Shown here: positions 52,651-64,000 of the stretch, in pieces
How positions within the stretch are numbered: position 1 is the first letter of the stretch
Layout of the letters: each line of letters opens with the position of its first letter
Assembly (NCBI GenBank): GCA_023974075.1
Contig: CM043800.1
Coordinates: forward strand, 29,305,952-29,369,951
Origin: Chaenocephalus aceratus
Lineage: Eukaryota; Chordata; Actinopteri; Perciformes; Channichthyidae
Direction: 5' to 3'
DNA: 64,000 nt
Position numbers and translations under genes: made by a program
Notes under the pieces: generated by a model
What the model was told of the DNA's origin: nothing
Database searches by the model: none
Seen by the model: the letters and a program-made list of their open reading frames with translations, nothing else

Positions 52651-55600
52651 ACCCTCCTTCACTCCTACTCTACTTAAAGAGAGAAGGTGATGGCTTGAGG
52701 CGAGCCTGGATCTCCAACTCTGAGATGCACTTCTATTGTGGCTCTTTGCTGCTGCAGCATATGAACTGTCACTTTCTATGTTAAATTATAGATTGCCTCT
52801 CCTAATTCCCAGCCTGATATTTTTGGCAGTGGGCAGGACGATGCGAACAGGCAGCATCTGTTAGAACCACCGATGAAGGCCAACAAAAATCGCTTTCTCT
52901 GCACCCCTTCGTCATCCGCTCTGACAATGGCCGCTTCACCTGATGTCCTGCAGCCCTCAGAGCAAACTACATATTATCTTTATCAAAGGCACAAATACAT
53001 TCCTGAAGAAGAGAATAGTTTTATCTTCATTAAAAAAGTAATTTAAAGACACGTTTTGTATGTGTTTTTCACCAACTTTGACATTTCATTATTCTGTAAC
53101 TTAACACCAGCTGCCTGATTGAGCTTCAGCTCCCCTGCTGAAAATACTTCCAGGTTAAATAGTTTAATGGTAATTATAGTAAAGCAGCACCGTAAAATCT
53201 AATATTACATCGTCTAAATACAGTTTTATCAGTTCTCAATTGTCTTAACAATAGTTTAATTGTCAGCTCTGCCGCCCACACAATAGTTGGGCGAAGACAA
53301 AACCCACTAATGGCTCAGCAAAGAAGAAGATGAATACAATTAAAAGACACCTGCACACCTCTTCTTCTCTATTTGAATAGATTGCTTTGTTAATTTTGGA
53401 AGCAAGTTCAGTCATTACAGAGAACGCCTACTGTCCCCTAAGCTTCAGTTTAAAGCATTTAAACATTTATCAGCACAATAGCCTATTCAATTACACTGAT
53501 AACAAATACAAAGTAGTGCATCTGTTGCTTCAAACTTTGGAAATACCTTATTCAAAAAATGTTTACTTGACATTATGGAAGGATTTCTGAAACTTAATCT
53601 GAATTAATTTCCTTCAGTGTACGCCTGAGTCTGCCATCATTAATCAGTCTGTTAATAGTGTGTGCAGTTAATTGTGGAGAGGCGCCCTCGACTGAAATAA
53701 TCACTTTGACTTTTTAGAGCATCAAAGCCAAAGGTCAAAGGTGTTTCTGAGGATAAACACTGCGAGAGGTTTAGGAAGACGGGACTACTCAGAGAAAACA
53801 GCATACTAGTGAAGCATGATGGGAAAGGGTTGCCTATAGTTACAATATTGTTTTTGACTTGAGTATATTTGAATATATTAAATACAAACAACAATTATTT
53901 TATTTCATGGCAATTCAAACTGGTTCAAAGTTGATTCTAAAATGTGTCATATCTCACAGTTTTTAACTTATTTTGTACATTCAATATTAACACACTTTTA
54001 TTCTTTTCATAAAAATTCACAATGCATTTATATAAAATGCACACTTTCATAACATTCAAAGCGCTTCAAATAATTCCCCAGTTTACTTTCATTTGCTTTA
54101 CGTACCTGATGGGTGGAGTTAACCAAGGCGATATGAAACTTTAATGATCTCTGTTGTGTAGCCGCAGCGCAGAAACAAGAATGCAGGAGAGGGAGGAAAA
54201 CAGAATATGAAAATAAAAAACAGGAGTCAGGACAAACGCGTGCAGCCGACAAATTCAAGGCATGTTTAGCAGAATGGATATGTGGGAAGACTGGGTGACA
54301 GCATGAATAACTTACATGCATGGATTGACTTACAGTTGCTGTTACAGATGGTACAAAATTCATTGCTCACTAAAGTATATATTATTAAATGTAAAGAGGT
54401 GTATTACATTTTTTATGCACAATAACGATTAAAAATATCCTTAGAAATTAACCTTTGAAACAACTTGCAGAATAATGATGTTTGAATCCAATTGAAAGAC
54501 AGCTTTGAATAGAGAAAACTATTTTGTACTTGTCTTTTTGCACTAAATGTTTCACTTGTCCTCTACTACATGTTGGGGCTTTGAATATGTCCTGCTTATC
54601 CATAAAAATGAAATTGAGACTCTCAGTGTGTGATCGCTGAGTTTTAGGAGATATTAGTTTGCCTCCAGCCTCGGTTTTTTTACACGACACCTCCTGGTAG
54701 AGACCGAGGCTGCAGCTCTGAGGCACACACTCACACACTCACACAGTATGGGCTGCTGTGTGTGCATGTGTGTGTGTAGGGAGAGTTTTTGTGAATGCGT
54801 GAGGGTCCATGTGTGTACATAATTGGCAGTGTCTGTTTGTATCTTTAAGAGGGATACAACAAGGCGGTGTGTGTTTGAAGACACGTGTGTGTGTGTGTGT
54901 GAGTGTGTGTGCATATATACATACCCCCACTTAGGAAAGCCAACCACCCTCAGTGTCTCCAATGGCTTAGGGCCCTTTTCTCTCTCCCATGGGGGCCCTT
55001 GATTGAAGCCAGAATTCCTCCACGTGTGTGTGTGTGTTTGTTTGCGTGTGTGAGAGTGTCGGCCTCGCTGGGATTGCATGAGACAAAAGAGACGCACTTG
55101 CCAGCAGCTGTGGAGAAGACAGCAGCATCCCCACCCCACCTAAAGCACCCCATTGGTTCCTCCTTCCACTCCCAGCCTCCCTCGGTCCAGTTAGGTAACT
55201 GGATCGGCGATGGCGTTCGCTCAGGAGAAGAAAAGGCCCCTCGGGTGGCTGGAAAGTGAATAAAGGAACACGCAGAAAGAGAAAATAAGCATTTTTCATG
55301 CTTTTTTGCGTTTAATGCCATTTAAAAAAATAATGTGGGCCTCAGAAAACAGAAGGTAAAGATTTATAAGAAAAAAACATGCATACACATACATGTCCGC
55401 ACGTAGATACACACAGCACATACACACAGCATACACACAGCACATACACAAAGTGTGGGGTGGGTTGTTGTGAATACCTGATTCTTCCCCCTCTTTTTTT
55501 TCTCCTCATCTCCCTTTAAAAATCTGCAAATCCATTTGCTAAACAGCTGCACCTCTGTAGTGCACAGATAACAACCTGGGCCAGGCTGGCTTTGCGGCAG

Positions 55601-58600
55601 CGAGTGGAGGCAGATAGGCCCAAATCTCTGGCCCTTTTTTCAAAAATGCTAATGACGAAGGAACCACTTCCCTGGCCAAAAAAAAAAAAAAAAAAGAAGA
55701 GAGATGGAAAGAGAGGGAGTGAGGCAGAGAGAAGGCTCTTGTAGATCTGTCAATTGCTATTTTGACAGATATTTGCTTGTAAGTAGTACACACAACACTT
55801 GTTCCCCGTGTCTTATCTGGTGCTGTGCAGAACACTGACCTACATTACATCAAGCACAATATGATGCACAAACATGCTCTGTTCAATAGCTTGCTTTTTT
55901 TCTGTTGTTGTTGTTTGTTTTATTTTTCTCACTCCCCCTCTTCTCTCTTTTTCACCTTAAAAACAGATGGATTCAAATGAAATGGCTGCAAATCCTATGA
56001 ACAGAAGGTATTCTTTCTCAAATAAAACCTTGTGGCTTAAAGGGAGATTCTTCAGACCATCTCCGGATGTTTGATTGCTCCTCAAAGGCCTCAGCAACTG
56101 CACTCAGTGGAGGAGAGTAAATATTGGAAATATTGCCACAGCTGCTCGTTCACTCCGTCTCTATCTCTCCCTCTTTGCCTCCAAACAAATTCTCATTGAC
56201 ACACACTCACCCAACACATGCAAACAATGGCACAGAATGCATACTGGATAGATAATTATTTTGTTACCACATTAACGGGTAATTACTTTTTTCAGACCAG
56301 CTTCTTCCACAGAGGTCAGAGTTCAGCAGCCCTGGAGCTGGAAGAACTTTAGTGTCTCACCGAAACACACTTCAGTAAAATGGATGATTTCCAACGTTTT
56401 AAATGTAAGTGCATTAGTTGACAGATTGGCAATCTAATCACCAGGGGCTGCATTATATAAACTACGAATCTCTTTATTTGTTTGGCAACCATGGAAGTGT
56501 GAGTTATTACCTGATTCAAAACTTTATAATTAGTCGAGAATTAACTTAAAAACAAAGCAATACAAGGTCCAACTTACTTTTTGTTTATAAATCTCTCAAC
56601 AACATCTCATGGACTTCGACAGCCCATGGAGTCACAGAGTGGTTACCACATGTATGGAAATACAGTTATTGTGTTGAGACAGCTTTTCAAATGAACCCTC
56701 ACGCTTAAGAAATGTATTTTATCTGGAGCTAGAGTCTACAGATGCCAGTCTACAATAGTAGATGTTCAAATTTCTATTTTTGTATCCAGAGCACACAAAC
56801 ATCGGCTTGCTAGTCCTAAATGATCTTTAACTAAAGCATACAAATCGATTACTTGACCTATGCATACTTAACAATGGCCTTTTTGTATGTATTCTATAGG
56901 GTGTTTCAATTTCCTTGGATTGGCCTCAGGTTGATTAGCTTGATCTGTAACACCTGTTGGTATAAATGGCTTCCAGGTGACTGTTGTTCTCATTCTGAAG
57001 AGTCAATCTTTATATCTTGACAAGAATGAATCAGAGCTACGAGTCTTTCTTGTGTGTGTCTTGTAGCCTACCAGTGCATACTTCAGGCACAGTTGTATTA
57101 CATATTTGTCTGACAACTAACAAACTTCTTCTGACTGCGCTTAAGGAGTCAATATATCGTCAGGTATACTCATCAACTCTCCAATTCAATTTCTATCTTA
57201 GAAACAGTTGATTGATCTGACCCAGATTTCTCAAGCCAGTTAGGATTCGCCATGCTATCGTTTCGTTGCAAGTATCTTTGGTCAAGTCTCTTGTTTTAGC
57301 AGCATGAAAATGTAGTGTCTCACAAGTAAAAAGAGCATTTTCGGCAGCTTCAGATGTATTACCGCCACCTTCTCATATTAAATGATGGCAAAGTTGCTGG
57401 TTGGTGAGTATCCGTTTATGTCAGATGAGAACTCAAATGATTATCGTGTAGTACTTATAGTGAACATGAAATCGAGAATAGAAAATAGTGTGAATTTCAC
57501 CTGGTTCATGTTTTCGCTCATGATACGTGACTATTGTCCCTCATCAGTTTGAAAGAAATAAAACATTTGCTGTCAAGAAAACAACCACGTTAGCCAAGTA
57601 AAGCCACTGAACAGAAAACCACTAATTTACTATTTATAAATTGTACAAATAATTCGCTTGGAATATTAATAACAATGTGACCACACGATCATCCATAACC
57701 AGCTATTATTTCCCATCACTTGAAGTTTTAATCCTCAAAAAGATAATTACATGTTCTCTTTTCACTGTAATTGTCATTTCACTTAATTGTGTTTTGATAT
57801 ATTGTAGAATGTATAGTTTATTCCCGCCCCCCGATCCATCTTGCATAATTAGATTATGTGTCTTAGATTCGATGCCCTTTGGGATTTGACCCTACTTTAT
57901 TTTGACTGGCAGGTGTGTTACGAGGCAGCAGCAGGGAGGTTCGCCCCTGCACGGCCCCAAGAAAGGTGTGTGTGTTTGTGTCTATATCAAAGTGTGCATG
58001 CAAGTCTGTTCAAGTTCTACAGTATATAAGGTTTGTGTAGAAGCTAAAGTGAAAGCAGGAATCATGTTAAACTCATTGACTGTGAAAACTTCAGCAACAT
58101 TAGTCCTTATAGCACTGTTGTGATGATTGAGGTAAAGGCCAAGGCAATCATCAATCATTTGTATTTGAGAGGTTCATCTACTTATTTACTTGGGTTCCTT
58201 TCCAACACTTGAAAGGAATAAGTGTGAAGAGTTTACCTTAACAGCCACCTGGACTGAATGTAGTCTTGCATTTAAAAAAAATACAGAGAATATGCTGTAT
58301 GATTGTACAATATTACCTCCCTTTCTGCTTTACATGTTTATATGAATCAGCCTTATCAAGTAGTCCACAAAAGAACATGCTGGCCTCATTCAGTACAATA
58401 GGCCTTAATGCTGCATTTTAGAGAGGCCGTCGCTGCGTACAGCCCAGAGAAAGCAGGCAAGACAGAGTAAACAGTTTGTTCCTGTGAACAGCTCGATGCC
58501 AATCAGCGATTAATGAGGCGATGCTGGAACCACCGGCTGAGAGAAGTTAAACTGAGCTGAATTAAGGAGCAATATCATCCCTCATGCAGGTGCTCGCCGA

Positions 58601-61600
58601 ACGAATAACTGCTTTAATTACTGTTATTCAATCATTTGCTTTTTTTCCCGCCGCATCCAAATACCACTCTGGTATTATCTCTTTTTCTTGTCAATTTACA
58701 AATGCCTATCAGAGACATCCTACCTACATGTTTTGCTCACGGCGCTCAAGCATATGTGACCCCTCAGAGAAAAAGAAAAAAAAGCAAGCATCTCGCCGTC
58801 TTGAAGTGTGTATCGTAGAAGAAAGAAAAGCTCAATAGCAAGGTGCAGTTTGCAGAGTCCCTCTGTTTGAATGGGTCCTTATCTTGGTTTACATACTCAG
58901 GGTGGAGAGGTTTGTGGGTGCCTTTGATGGGAAACATCTGTGTGTGATATGGGGGCTCGTCAGAGATGGGGGAGGAAAAAGTAGGCGTCTTTGCACCTGC
59001 TTCGGTACACTGCTCCACAATGCTTATTATTTCTGCTGGAGGTGCCTCACGTTGTTTGTGCCGCCACAGACTGTCAACATGAGGCGTGTTATATACTTTA
59101 CATGGAGAATACAATGCTTGTCAACTTTAATGGCATGTGTAAATAGTATATCAATGTCAAAGTCAGTTCTAAATGGTAAATGGACTGCATAGCAGATAAA
59201 GAGTTTGATCAGGTTTGAATGTGTCACGTTATTCAGCATACTCTGTGTGTGCATATGTAACAGTATCCACCTATTGCTAAAGTAACACATTTGCACTTTG
59301 TACATTCCAAGAAAACATCTCCTTTGCTGCTCAGTCCAGCTGATGATCACCAAGGTGTGAAAGCCATGCAAGATTGACAGTTTACTAATACATACAGTGG
59401 GCCACCGCCAATATGAGCTATTATTGAACGTAAGTGTGTCTACATTAAAGCAAAGCTGCTGATTGACCATACTTTTACTGACATACTGTAACCCGGCATC
59501 TCTTGCCCCATCAAAACTGACATGTATTCATTATGTTCTTTCGTGGGAGAAAAAGCTTTGAAACGCCATTACATCATTGTCATTGTCATCACATCTGTTA
59601 GTAAATAAAAAAACAGGGACAAATCACAGGAACAAATAACCTTGAATGGCGCACCAACACCAACCTGGAGGCGGGAATGACAGCACAATAATGTAGTCTC
59701 ATAAAATAGTCTCATAAATTATCCTCGACTATCAATTTGGAACACTATAATAATTGAATGAATACATATGAAGTACCAGATCAATAGCTAAAGTTGGAAG
59801 GATCTATGGATTTATTTCATCATAGATTGGCAGCAGTCACTCTTGTACAACATAACACAGACCATATTTTTCTTCCATAAAATAAACGATATCCAGATGA
59901 TAACAGATGCAAAAACACAATATTCACAATTTCTAACTAGAGTAAGCTTTGTTAGCTTCGCAGGCCATCACCATAGTGAAGGATTTTGCCACTTAAGAGA
60001 ACTATAGTGCTGAAAGGAGAATGACTGGAGGACTTTTTATATTTCAAGGCATGTTTATCGTAACAACTTTACAAGGGGATAATATGTAATGATATCTATA
60101 GCTTCTTGTGCTGTCCCCAAGTGAATACAGAATAGGGCCCAGTCAAAGAATGCTTTAACCACGGCAATCAACCCAAGTACTTAGAAGAGGAGAACTCAAA
60201 ACCTTCATCAATTTTTGTATCTTCTTTTGGCTGATGTGGTCAATAATAGTCTGGGCTATAAATGCTTTTTCCCACATCGATTCTGAACCCACTAGCAGTC
60301 CCATTGTTTCTATAGTTACTCACAGCCTAAAGGACTGATTTATGAGAGTGATTTAACAATGCTTTACCTGTCAAGTTTAACCTGTTTAAGGTATTAAGAC
60401 ATATAGAAACGTTATGTCAACCAATTAGAAGTGGATGGCAAAGGTATATATTTACGACAAGTGCTGCTTAGCAAACACATTTAAACAATGTGAGTAAACT
60501 CTATACCTCTGTATTATTACGTTGACCTTTTTGACGCGGAGAGAAAATTAATGCGGCCTGCAGTCTCTGGGGAGAGCAGGGGAGGCAGCCGGAGCACAAT
60601 GGCACCGTAGGATTTGAGGGGATTGACACAAAACAAACGAGGTGATTTCCCTTAGAGTCAGAGGAGGGATCTATCTCTGTAGAGCTGCACACTGACAAGT
60701 GCCGGTCCCCGGGGACGACAAAGAGAGATGTTACCGCTCCACAGGGAACCAGGCGGCTTCCCTCCTTCATGTTACTAAACATTCAACACATTGAGCAAAG
60801 GAAGGAGGAATCTGAAGAGACTGAAAGGCATTTTTACTTTGTGTTTAAACATAACAATTAAATAATTATTTGAATTTGACAATTACATCAGATAAAAAAA
60901 GTCATGTTTCGTTGAAGGCGTGTTCTTCATTTGTTGGAGGGAAAGATTGATTATATTGTTTGTTTGCGAGAATTTTGTTGTAATGACTTCCAATATTTAC
61001 CAAATGTTTACCAAATGTGTACCCGGCTTTAACGGGGGAACATCCTTGTTCATCATTGGGCTGTTACTGGCATGAAATTGAAAGAAGATTGAAGAGGTTA
61101 TTTATGTGAAAATGTCACAGATGAACAATTTATTAAGGATGCATTTTGTGTGATGTATCCACAAAACTGCAGCCAGAGGAAACAGTGTAAATGTTGAAAC
61201 TCAAGAAAGCATGCACTGTGACATTATTACATGGCGGACGGCATGCCCATGATTGTTTACTTCACCTCTTTGGTGTGTGCAGTCGACTGGTAGGAAGTTG
61301 AATATATCCAACACCAAAATGTAATCTAGTTAAAAAGAGAAATCATTAGTGACTCAGCTGGTTTGGGGATGTGATGCTCTCTCCTTGTTAGTGCCCCACT
61401 TTGTGCTTAAAGCTGATAAGAGACGTATGTTTGCAGGTCAATTCGTGCCAAGAGTAGCTTTCCAGCATCCATCAATTCAACACTTGATTGACGCAGTCTG
61501 GATCTAACTGGTTTCCTCCCGAGCTGGCACCAGAGTCGTTCTCTATGACGTGATATGTCTTTTTGAGACCCTGATGATTTTCCTTTTGGCCTCCAGCCCA

Positions 61601-63700
61601 ACAACACATCCTCCCAGGTGGGCAGGGGGACACGCCCAGCTCTCTCACCAGGGCGTCACCGCATCTCTGAGCTAACAAAGCCCTCTGACTCCTTCATCCC
61701 CCCGGAGAATATCTTTCTGTTTCTCTACTCAGTAGCAGAGGACCGAGGAACACAGGCCCGCTGTGCGCCTTCCTGTGTGATCCACAGACAATCACACAAT
61801 TGCTTCCCCTGTTGTTGTCACTGCATCTTGTTCTGTCTTGGCAACATTCATCTGTAGACATTTTCTCATTGTTGCTTTCGTCTATTGTTTATGGTCAATT
61901 TTGCTAAATGAATGTTTATTCTTCTCTTTACTGACAATTGAAAAACTATTTATTTTCCTCATTTTGTAACTTTTTTCTGATGATGGCTTGTTTGTTGAAA
62001 ATAATTTAAATGTACAATGAAGAATCTTTGTTTCTCAAATCATAAACGCTATTTAGAAAATGTCATCTTGTCTTTAATGCTTCGTTGGATGACTTGATGG
62101 CTGGTGCTTGCATTTAGCAAGTCTCTTGGCAACAATGCTTAGTCTTGACAACTTTCATTAAAACGCAAAGGTGTATTCAACAACATCTTTGTCGAGAACA
62201 AAACATCACTAATATTCTGGGAAAAAAACATGTTTGATCTGAGCATGAAGTTGCAGTTAACTTTTTAAATATCAACTTACTAAAGTCCCCTCCCTGACAG
62301 AAATGTATTTTTCTAATTGTTGCTCAACTTGTTTGTTTAAGCTTTACTTTTTAGAAGGGTGTCAATGCAGACTTTGACACATTGTCGTTTTGACAATAAT
62401 AAGCTGAAGGGGCTCACCTTAAATCTTTGTTTAAGACATGTACCTCATGACTTTGTGATATCAAAGTAGTTTGGAAGCTTATCATGGTCCAATAATGCAA
62501 GTTACACAGTGTGATGTAGAACCGTAAAAACACCCTGGTACACTTCAACAGAGTAAGGAAATGTTTGTGTCCAACAGCCTCAATCTGGAGGGAAACAACA
62601 TATTTTTCATTGTTAACAAAGTTATTTAACCTTTTTGTGGAGAAAACACTATGACACATATATGAATGTAGATGAATTACTTTTTGGAAACAAAACCCAG
62701 AAACAAACAGCTTTTACTTTAAATAACTTAAAGTCAGCAGTTGCCCCACTGACAAAGAAAGGGTTTTTCCACTAAGGCATTTACAGGGTCAGTTTTGAAG
62801 TGTTTCCACTGCAGAGGCACTGGCACTTGGCTCAAGAATGGGTTCAAATTGGGCACCAACATTTTGCCACACCAGCACCAATAGCTCCCACATACAGAAT
62901 ATCCAGCCCCACTGGTCTTCAACATTCTAAAGTTCTCCCACAATGCACTGCAGCTGCTCTATTAAGCTTCGACACAGTGGTACTGGGCTACTGTGAAGCG
63001 AATGCATTGGGCCAATTCTACCCTCAACAACAGGAGAATTTGCAGCAGCGATGTATGCCAGACATTGACATCCTTTAAACAGTTTTTTAGGAGCTTCACA
63101 AGTTCCTCCAACTCAAGACCAACACAAGCCCCAGTTGGGAATTTTAATGGGCATCTTTTTGGTGGGAAAAGGCCAGAGTGGGACTTGTTTTAGAACCACT
63201 GTAAGAAACTTAGGTTGATTTTACTGTGATATAAAAGTGTTACAGTTCAACTCCACAAAAAACAGTTTCAGGATTATTTGCCAGGGAAGCAGCTGTGGGT
63301 TTTGTCTATTGGTGAAAGTCCAGATTAAAGCTTTTGTTTTGTGGTTTTGTAGCTCAGTGGCTCAGGGAGAGGATTATTCATTTTCATCAATAGTGAGTGA
63401 ACCATATCAGATCACAAACATTATTGTAGATTTTTTTGTTAGGGTTAGTGTTTTTGTTCCAAAATGTAATCCAACCAGTCGCCTAAAAATTCAGTATTTA
63501 ATTTATTTTACATTTCTGTTTTATTTTGCCAATTATGAAGTGGGGACACTGTCAAATAAAAAAATAAAAATCTCTTCAGCCGGAAAACTTTTAGAATGTG
63601 CCTGTGAGTTTACTGACCATGTTCATACTGTAGTCTTTGACCATTTACTTGACCAAATGAAATATTACATTCTAAACATTATTTTAAAGACGATTGTAAG
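51162..63700. other. Non-coding stretch without a recognisable gene
   Basis: Long gene-free DNA with few obvious transposon termini. It holds a TG microsatellite (52581-52649), a diffuse GT-rich region (54720-55060), a poly-A run (55679-55695) and a CA/CATA-rich tract (55380-55450). Segments such as 58500-58640 (CAATCAGCGATTAATGAGGC) and 56230-56290 resemble developmental-enhancer-type non-coding DNA, by appearance only. Confidence 0.5.
52581..52649. repeat. (TG)n microsatellite
   Basis: About 34 uninterrupted TG dinucleotides, the longest microsatellite in the window. Confidence 0.97.
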
Positions 63701-63705
63701 CTGTC

Positions 63706-64000
63706 AATCAATCAATCAATCAATGTTTATTTATATAGCCCAATATCACAAATGTTACATTTGTCTCAGTGGTCTTCACAGTGTGTACAGAATATCAGTA
63801 TGACAATACGACACCCTCTGTCCTTAGACCCTCACATCGTACAAGGAAAAACTTCCAGAGAAAACCCAGTTTAAAGGGAAAAATGGGAGAAACCTCAGGG
63901 AGAGCAACAGAGGAGGGATCCCTCTCCCAGGACGGACAGACGTGCAATAGATGCCGTGTGTAAATTGAAAAGATAATACATTTGCAACATATATATATAT
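63706..64000. repeat. Fish dispersed repeat P, full-length start, running off the window edge
   Basis: (TCAA)n, TGTTTATTTATATAGCCCAA, TCTTCACAGTGTGTACAGAA, CAATACGACACCCTCTGTCC and the same following block as at 16299-16486. This copy links the two fragments at 15291 and 16299 as parts of one family. It ends in an ATATAT run at the window edge. Confidence 0.85.

Noticed and set aside
52446..52784. 112-codon frame
   Set aside because: It crosses the TG microsatellite (Cys-Val run).
54654..55321. Long minus- and plus-strand frames
   Set aside because: His-Thr-rich translations of GT-rich DNA, with three frames open at once and no conserved domain.
63345..63420. tRNA- or SINE-like TAGCTCAGTGG string
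   Set aside because: It resembles an A box, but there is no B box (GGTTCGAATCC-like) downstream and no cloverleaf pairing.

Overview
The window looks like repeat-rich intergenic DNA from a teleost fish, most likely a percomorph. The evidence is the mixture of DIRS-type tyrosine-recombinase retrotransposons, hAT, PIF/Harbinger-like and TTAA-flanked miniature elements, long CA/GT microsatellites, and fish-type dispersed repeats. I found no convincing host protein-coding exon and no tRNA or rRNA gene. Every protein-like reading frame I can identify belongs to a transposable element.

Left block (about 1-15.2 kb): a nest of insertions inside insertions. An outer hAT-like element (441-15183) holds a second one (1131-15126, 14-bp perfect terminal inverted repeats). 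That one holds, among others, a hAT element of about 1.7 kb (2833-10716, 8-bp target duplication ACCTCCAC). Inside it lies a BED-finger hAT (3865-10008, duplication ATTATTCT), and inside that a 5.4-kb DIRS element (3999-9425). A third hAT relic (10833-13372) carries a ZMYM1-like N-terminal fragment on the minus strand.

Middle (15.2-29.2 kb): LINE and dispersed-repeat fragments, hairpin-forming repeats, two TTAA-type repeats, then mostly unannotated non-coding DNA. At 29193-34484 lies the second DIRS copy. Its gag frame is open, but its recombinase is damaged. Both DIRS copies have inverted terminal repeats with inward-facing promoter-like motifs, a gag, an in-frame 45-bp minisatellite, a collapsed RT/RNase H region, a tyrosine recombinase and an internal complementary region that matches the joined element ends. 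Neither has a recognisable RT core, and both have the same stop inside RNase H. They look like members of a non-autonomous DIRS lineage mobilised in trans.

Right cluster (35.5-40.4 kb): TTAA-flanked miniature elements, a second, inverted copy of the 1.7-kb hAT (36236-37921) that preserves the empty site of the BED-hAT insertion, two head-to-head MADF-carrying Harbinger-like elements forming a 1.2-kb imperfect palindrome, and a perfect 21-bp-stem hairpin. The remainder (40.4-64 kb) is mainly non-coding. It contains a BED-finger hAT with intact 8-bp duplications (44405-45114), a 1.16-kb terminal-inverted-repeat candidate (50003-51161), microsatellites, and a fish dispersed repeat at the right edge that also occurs near 15.3-16.5 kb.
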